Assembly: GCA_903970145.1 (NCBI GenBank)
Contig: CAJCHO010000099.1
Coordinates: 1-50,281 of the forward strand
DNA from: Mycobacteriaceae bacterium
GTDB lineage: Bacteria; Pseudomonadota; Gammaproteobacteria; Burkholderiales; Burkholderiaceae_D
DNA length: 50,281 bases
Direction of reading: 5' to 3'
Positions 46,302 to 50,281 of the stretch are shown here, piece after piece (the stretch's first letter is position 1; each line of letters begins with the position of its first letter). A program made the position numbers and the translations under genes. Under the pieces are notes generated by a model. It saw only the letters and a program-made list of their open reading frames with translations, was not told the DNA's origin and made no database searches.

Positions 46302-46907
46302 ATGGCGAGCACCCCACCCCTGCCCGAACCCGGGGCACTGTCGATCACCAGCGCGAGACTGATCCTGCGAAGATTGTGCGACTCCGATGCCGGGCCGCTG
46401 TTCGAGATTTTCTCGGATGAAAAGGTCATGCGCTACTGGAGCGCGCCGGCATGGCGCGACCATGACGACGCCATGCGCTCGATCAAGAGCCACAACGAGC
46501 CGATCGCGAAAAGCCAGCTGATTCGCCTCGGGATCGAGCGGCGGTCCGTCCCGGGCGTGATCGGGGTGTGCACCCTGCACAAGATCGATACGCAGTGCCG
46601 CCGCGGCGAACTGGGCTACGCGCTCAATTCGGCCTTCTGGGGCCAGGGTTATATGGAGGAAGCGCTGCGCGCCTTCGTTTCCGAGATGTTCCGGTTTTTC
46701 TCGCTGCACCGGATCGAGGCCGATATCGATCCCGAGAATGCCGCTTCGGCGCGCTGTCTTGCTCGCCTGGGCTTTCGACTTGAGGGTCACCTGCGCGAGC
46801 GCTGGATTGTCGAGGGCAAGATCTCCGACAGCGCGATCTACGGCTTGCTGGCGCGCGACTGGTCGGCCAGTTGCGCGCACGCTCCCGTCCAGGAGCGCAT
46901 CGCGTGA
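46302..46907 (+). CDS. GNAT N-acetyltransferase (RimJ/RimL-like)
   Basis: A 201-residue acetyltransferase. SARLILRRLCDSDAGPLFEI opens the fold; RRGELGYALNSAFWGQGYMEEALRAF holds the acetyl-CoA-binding region (Gln-Gly-Tyr/Met in place of the classical RxxGxG), and NAASARCLARLGFRLEGHLR is the usual C-terminal segment. Members acetylate ribosomal or other protein N-termini or small amines; the target is unknown. The next gene begins in its stop codon (GTGA). Confidence 0.9.
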   Translation: MASTPPLPEPGALSITSARLILRRLCDSDAGPLFEIFSDEKVMRYWSAPAWRDHDDAMRSIKSHNEPIAKSQLIRLGIERRSVPGVIGVCTLHKIDTQCRRGELGYALNSAFWGQGYMEEALRAFVSEMFRFFSLHRIEADIDPENAASARCLARLGFRLEGHLRERWIVEGKISDSAIYGLLARDWSASCAHAPVQERIA

Positions 46908-47455
46908 GTCGCAGCGCCGTGCTCCTCATGGACCTGCAGCAGGATTTCCTTGGCAAGGAAGACGCGCGCATGCCGGTCGACAAGCTCGCAGGCGCGTCGG
47001 TTCTGCGTTGCGCGAATGCTGTGCTTTCGAAGCGGGCGCTGCCCGACGCCCTGCCCATCATGGTCGTCAACCAGTTCGCGCGCGGCGAACGGATTGCCAA
47101 GTTCTATCGCGCTGGAGCAGCCATCAAGGGCACGCCCGGCGCCCAGCTCGACAAGCGCCTGCAATTGCCAGGACAAGTCAAGATCATCGCCAAAACCGCT
47201 AAGAGTGCGTTCTCCAATCCGGATCTCGAGCACTACCTGATCGATCAGGACGTCGCTGATCTCTTCGTGCTCGGCGTGTTCGCCCAGGCGTGCGTGCACG
47301 CCACGGTGATCGACGCCCTGCGTCTGGGCTACCGCGTCACGGTGATTGTCGACGGCGTGGCAAGTGACAAAGCCTGGAAAGCGCGGCTGGCCCTCTGGCG
47401 TATGCAGCGTGCCGGCGCGACCCTCCTGCCAAGTCTCGGTGTCGCGCCCTACTAG
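46904..47455 (+). CDS. Isochorismatase-family cysteine hydrolase
   Basis: A 183-residue hydrolase starting at GTG 46904, with AGGAG 9 nt upstream. The catalytic triad of the family is visible: Asp in LLMDLQQDF, Lys in IAKTAKSAF, and Cys in VFAQACVHATVID. A longer in-frame start at 46871 lacks support. Family members cut amides such as nicotinamide or biuret, or isochorismate; the substrate cannot be told. It is the last gene of the forward run and overlaps the convergent aldolase gene by 4 nt. Confidence 0.9.
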   Translation: MSRSAVLLMDLQQDFLGKEDARMPVDKLAGASVLRCANAVLSKRALPDALPIMVVNQFARGERIAKFYRAGAAIKGTPGAQLDKRLQLPGQVKIIAKTAKSAFSNPDLEHYLIDQDVADLFVLGVFAQACVHATVIDALRLGYRVTVIVDGVASDKAWKARLALWRMQRAGATLLPSLGVAPY

Positions 47456-48555
47456 CGCGAACAGGCGAATTCCATCAGACGCTCGAAAAGCGGCACGACG
47501 CGCGAATCGTCTATCTCCAGCAGTCGATCACCCACATAGATTTCGGTACGGCAAAAGCCCGGCGTATCGGCAGCGACGAGAAAACCGAACAGCCAGATCC
47601 CCTCGTCGCGCGCAATACTGTCGCGCGCATCCAGGAGGCGCTCAAGCGGTGCATCGAAGTGAATGTGCATCATGTTGACCTGGGGACGCTCGGGAAGCGT
47701 GCGAATGCCGGCGATGGTATTTAGGGCCGCAGCCAGCGTAAGCGCTCGCGCGTGACAGGCCTCCATCACGGCGATGCGCTCGTCGAATTGCGATGCCGCC
47801 GACGCAAGCACTGCGCTTGACTGCACGAGGGTGCCTCCCATGCGCCGGCGCCACAGGCGAGCATTGGCGATGAAGCTCTCGTCCCCGGCCAGCAACGCCC
47901 CGGAATAGCCGCCGATACCCTTGTACAGAGATACGTAAACCGAATCGAAGCCCGCGGCGATCTCGGCGTAACTGCGAGCGTAGAAGACCCGGCTCTCCCA
48001 GAGCCGTGCGCCATCCATGTGGAGAGCCACCCCTCGCTCGCGAGCGACCCGCTGCAATTGTGTCAGTTCGTCCCAGCTTGGCAGCTGCCCGCCAATCTCG
48101 CGCTGGGGCAATTCGATCAACAGGCATGCGAGCAACTCACCGATCTTCTCCAGGTCGCCAGCGACGATTGGCCGGTGACGTTCTCCGACTCGCACGCCGT
48201 GCAGTCCGAATAGGGCCTGGTAGGCTTGTTCTTCATGGTTCTCGAGATGGCAGGTGACGTGCATGCCAAAGCGCACCAGCCGGGCGCGCTCGGACCAGAT
48301 CCGTAGCGCCACCAGTTGCGCCATCACGCCAGTCGGAAACAACAGCGCCGCCGGCTTTCCGATCAGGCCAGCGAGTTTTTGCTCAAAGGCCGCAACGAGC
48401 CCACCTTCCCCATAGGTATCTGCTTCAACCGCGTGCTCTTCGCTCCACTGCGCGATGCGCCGCAGGCTCGTCGCAAGCGGGCTGTCCGCAAATCCCGACA
48501 GCTGGTGGACGCAGCTCTTGCGCAGCAACTGGCGCTCACTTGGGGTCAGTGACAT
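47452..48555 (-). CDS. Low-specificity threonine aldolase-like PLP enzyme
   Basis: A 367-residue fold-type-I PLP enzyme of the beta-eliminating lyase family. From ATG 48555 it starts MSLTPSERQLLRKSCVHQLS. It shows EADTYGEGGLVAAFEQKLAG, PTGVMAQLVAL, LHMDGARLWES (Asp contacting PLP), and VYVSLYKGIGGYSGALLAG with the PLP Lys. Threonine aldolases cleave threonine to glycine and acetaldehyde. The sequence has an Arg-rich mid region, and related enzymes act on other beta-hydroxy amino acids, so the substrate is less sure than the fold. The ribosome-binding site is weak. Confidence 0.85.
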   Translation of the reverse strand: MSLTPSERQLLRKSCVHQLSGFADSPLATSLRRIAQWSEEHAVEADTYGEGGLVAAFEQKLAGLIGKPAALLFPTGVMAQLVALRIWSERARLVRFGMHVTCHLENHEEQAYQALFGLHGVRVGERHRPIVAGDLEKIGELLACLLIELPQREIGGQLPSWDELTQLQRVARERGVALHMDGARLWESRVFYARSYAEIAAGFDSVYVSLYKGIGGYSGALLAGDESFIANARLWRRRMGGTLVQSSAVLASAASQFDERIAVMEACHARALTLAAALNTIAGIRTLPERPQVNMMHIHFDAPLERLLDARDSIARDEGIWLFGFLVAADTPGFCRTEIYVGDRLLEIDDSRVVPLFERLMEFACSR

Positions 48556-48675
48556 GGATAAGTCGGTGTGTGAAATCGGAAATTGTACCCGCGCGGAGTC
48601 GCCGGATCGACCCGGGATGCGAGTTTGCCCTTGGATCAGTACACTAGGAACGCCCTCACTGCCCGGAACCCTCTC

Positions 48676-49068
48676 ATGCGCATCCTCCACACCATGTTAC
48701 GCGTTGGCGATCTGGACCGCTCCATCGAGTTCTATACCAAGGTGCTTGGCATGAAAATGCTGCGCAGGACCGACCGTCCCGAGCAGAAGTACACACTCGC
48801 GTTCGTGGGCTACGGCAACAACCCCGAGCACGCCGAGCTTGAGCTCACCTACAACTACGGGGTCGAAGAGTACGAACTCGGCTCGGCCTACGGGCACATT
48901 GCGATCGAGGTCGCTGACGCCTACGAGGCCTGTGCCGCGATTCGCAGCGCTGGCGGAGTAGTGACACGGGATGCCGGGCCGGTCAAGGGCGGCACGACGG
49001 TCATCGCCTTCGTCGAAGATCCCGATCGCTACAAGATCGAGTTGATCCAGCGTCGTGTCACGAGCTAA
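48676..49068 (+). CDS. gloA: Lactoylglutathione lyase (glyoxalase I)
   Basis: Detoxifies methylglyoxal as its glutathione hemithioacetal; 130 residues from ATG 48676 ([20 protein letters not shown]). All four metal ligands are visible: His in LHTMLRV, Glu in ELELTYNYG, His in YGHIAIEV and Glu in KIELIQ. The length fits the short, nickel-dependent bacterial type. It is divergent from the aldolase gene and overlaps the convergent rsmA gene by 4 nt. Confidence 0.95.
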   Translation: MRILHTMLRVGDLDRSIEFYTKVLGMKMLRRTDRPEQKYTLAFVGYGNNPEHAELELTYNYGVEEYELGSAYGHIAIEVADAYEACAAIRSAGGVVTRDAGPVKGGTTVIAFVEDPDRYKIELIQRRVTS

Positions 49069-49856
49069 GAGTCGAGTTGCGCGAGGCGGTTGGCGTAGCG
49101 CACGTAGTCCGTCGGCGCCAGGTCCTCGGCCCTGGCGGTGGCGTCGATTCCGACCTCAATGAGGGGTAGGCGCGCCGCGTACGCTGCCAGCGTATTGCGC
49201 AGCATCTTGCGGCGCATCGAAAAGGCCTGGGCGACGAGATTGGCAAAGAGTTCCGAATCGATGATCCCGACTTCCCCGGCGTGACGCGGGATCATGCGCA
49301 CTACTGCGGATTCAACTTTCGGGGCGGGCTCAAAGGCGGTACCAGGCACGAGGAAGAGCAACTCCATGTGGTAGCGCACCTGCAACATCACCGAGAGGCG
49401 ACCGAAGGCAGGTGTTCCGGGAGGCGCGACCATGCGCTCGACCACTTCACGCTGCAGCATGAAATGCTGGTCCTGGATCAATTCGCTCACTTGTGCGAGG
49501 TGAAACAAGAGGGGTGACGAGATGTTGTAGGGCAGATTGCCGACCACGCGCAAGCGTCCCGGTGCCGCCCCGATCCGCGCGACTTCGAAGCTCAGGGCGT
49601 CGGCCTCATGCAGCACCAGCAGCTCGGCGCCATAGCGCTGGCGCAGTCGCGCCGCCAGATCGCGATCGAGTTCGACCGCATGCAGCGCACCGGGTGCGAG
49701 GGCCGGAATGAGGACCGCCGTGAGGGCCCCGAGTCCGGGTCCGATCTCCAGCATCGTCTCGCCTGGACGCGGCGCGATCGCAGCCACGATTTTTTCGATA
49801 ATGCCCCGGTCAACCAGAAAATTCTGGCCAAAGCGCTTGCGTGCGACATGCTTCAT
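49065..49856 (-). CDS. rsmA: 16S rRNA dimethyladenosine transferase
   Basis: Dimethylates two adjacent adenines in the 3' terminal helix of 16S rRNA during 30S assembly; 263 residues. Start [19 protein letters not shown] motif [12 protein letters not shown]; motif [16 protein letters not shown]; then a helical C-terminal domain with [11 protein letters not shown]. The ATG overlaps the pdxA stop by 4 nt (ATGA), the usual pdxA-rsmA coupling. Confidence 0.97.
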   Translation of the reverse strand: MKHVARKRFGQNFLVDRGIIEKIVAAIAPRPGETMLEIGPGLGALTAVLIPALAPGALHAVELDRDLAARLRQRYGAELLVLHEADALSFEVARIGAAPGRLRVVGNLPYNISSPLLFHLAQVSELIQDQHFMLQREVVERMVAPPGTPAFGRLSVMLQVRYHMELLFLVPGTAFEPAPKVESAVVRMIPRHAGEVGIIDSELFANLVAQAFSMRRKMLRNTLAAYAARLPLIEVGIDATARAEDLAPTDYVRYANRLAQLDS

Positions 49857-50281
49857 GTCGCGGCGTCGTGTCCGGCCAGTTTGATCGCGAGCTCAAGCGC
49901 TGCCGTCATCGAGCCACTGTCGATCGCGCCGCCAGAAGCGAGATCAAGCGCCGTGCCGTGGTCGACCGATGTGCGCACAAAAGGCAGACCGAGCGTGACA
50001 TTGACGCCCTGCCCGAAACTCGCGAATTTGAGAACGGTCAGGCCCTGGTCGTGATACATCGCGAGCACTGCGTCATAGGGCAGCAGATGGCGCGGCACGA
50101 ACACCGTGTCCGCGGGCAACGGGCCGTCGACATCAAGTCCCAGGGCGCGTGCCTGCGCAATGGCCGGGCCGATGATGCGCTGCTCTTCATCGCCGAGATG
50201 ACCGCCTTCCCCCGCATGTGGGTTCAGTCCACACACGGCGATGCGGGGTCGCTCGAGTCCCCAATAGCGCGCCAGGCCTGT
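49853..50281 (-). CDS. pdxA: 4-hydroxythreonine-4-phosphate dehydrogenase, C-terminal part
   Basis: The last 142 residues of PdxA, an NAD-dependent enzyme of pyridoxal phosphate synthesis; the start lies beyond the right edge. The visible part runs in frame from base 50281 and includes [18 protein letters not shown] and [20 protein letters not shown] with metal-binding His and Asp, ending in [14 protein letters not shown]. In many Gram-negative bacteria lptD and surA lie just upstream of pdxA. Confidence 0.96.
   Translation of the reverse strand, partial: TGLARYWGLERPRIAVCGLNPHAGEGGHLGDEEQRIIGPAIAQARALGLDVDGPLPADTVFVPRHLLPYDAVLAMYHDQGLTVLKFASFGQGVNVTLGLPFVRTSVDHGTALDLASGGAIDSGSMTAALELAIKLAGHDAAT

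Overview
The window reads as chromosome of a high-GC Gram-negative bacterium, most likely a betaproteobacterium (Burkholderiales, Rhodocyclales or Nitrosomonadales; I cannot resolve which). The reasons are outer-membrane and LPS genes (waaF, gmhB, lnt, a BepA-like protease), tRNAs with encoded CCA, TfpX/TfpZ-type pilin accessory and DUF2889 proteins, and gene orders such as tgt-queA, sucD-sucC near recX-recA, miaB-phoH-ybeY-corC-lnt-glyQ-glyS-gmhB-plsC and pdxA-rsmA. No rRNA, phage, insertion sequence or CRISPR array was seen. The organism and order are inferred, not read directly.

Layout. 1-2834: a partial lipoprotein gene, the queuosine genes tgt and queA, and tRNA-Leu(CAA), followed by a decayed copy of that tRNA. 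3011-11380: a TPR-sulfotransferase, then a forward block (ilvE, a zinc-finger protein, waaF, a SnoaL-like protein, a YheT-type hydrolase, an unknown protein), a convergent BepA-like protease, and moaC. 11388-13711: a type IV pilus locus with two tandem paralogous pilins, an accessory membrane protein, a sigma-54 promoter and a terminator. 13712-24829: a seven-gene minus-strand signalling operon. 25185-29478: sucD, sucC, a DUF2889 protein, recX and recA. 29869-33832: a TctD/TctE-like two-component pair and an MHS-family transporter. 33970-34978: tRNA-Met and a DUF5672 protein. 35406-47455: a long forward run of housekeeping genes. 47452-50281: a threonine-aldolase-like enzyme, gloA, rsmA and partial pdxA.

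The most interesting region is 13712-24829. In transcription order it encodes a CHASE2 Ser/Thr kinase, a PP2C phosphatase, a double-FHA protein, a CHASE2 adenylate cyclase, a metallo-beta-lactamase-fold protein with a class-II cyclic-nucleotide phosphodiesterase-like metal motif, a cyclic-nucleotide-binding/rhodanese protein, and a GAF-fused PilB/GspE-type ATPase. This is a kinase-phosphatase-phosphoreader trio plus a possible cyclic-nucleotide maker-degrader-reader trio, ending in a motor-type ATPase directly upstream of two pilin genes. The kinase tail carries four tandem repeats around Ala-Thr-Val-Val that could be phospho-threonine docking sites for the FHA protein. My inference is that envelope sensing controls pilus or secretion activity. 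The domain identities are well supported; the wiring is a hypothesis.

Elsewhere the genes mostly work in known pathways: tRNA modification (tgt, queA, miaB), translation and ribosome maturation (glyQS, ybeY, rsmA), LPS core (waaF, gmhB), lipoprotein and phospholipid synthesis (lnt, plsC), the TCA cycle (sucCD), recombination (recA, recX), and cofactors (moaC, pdxA).
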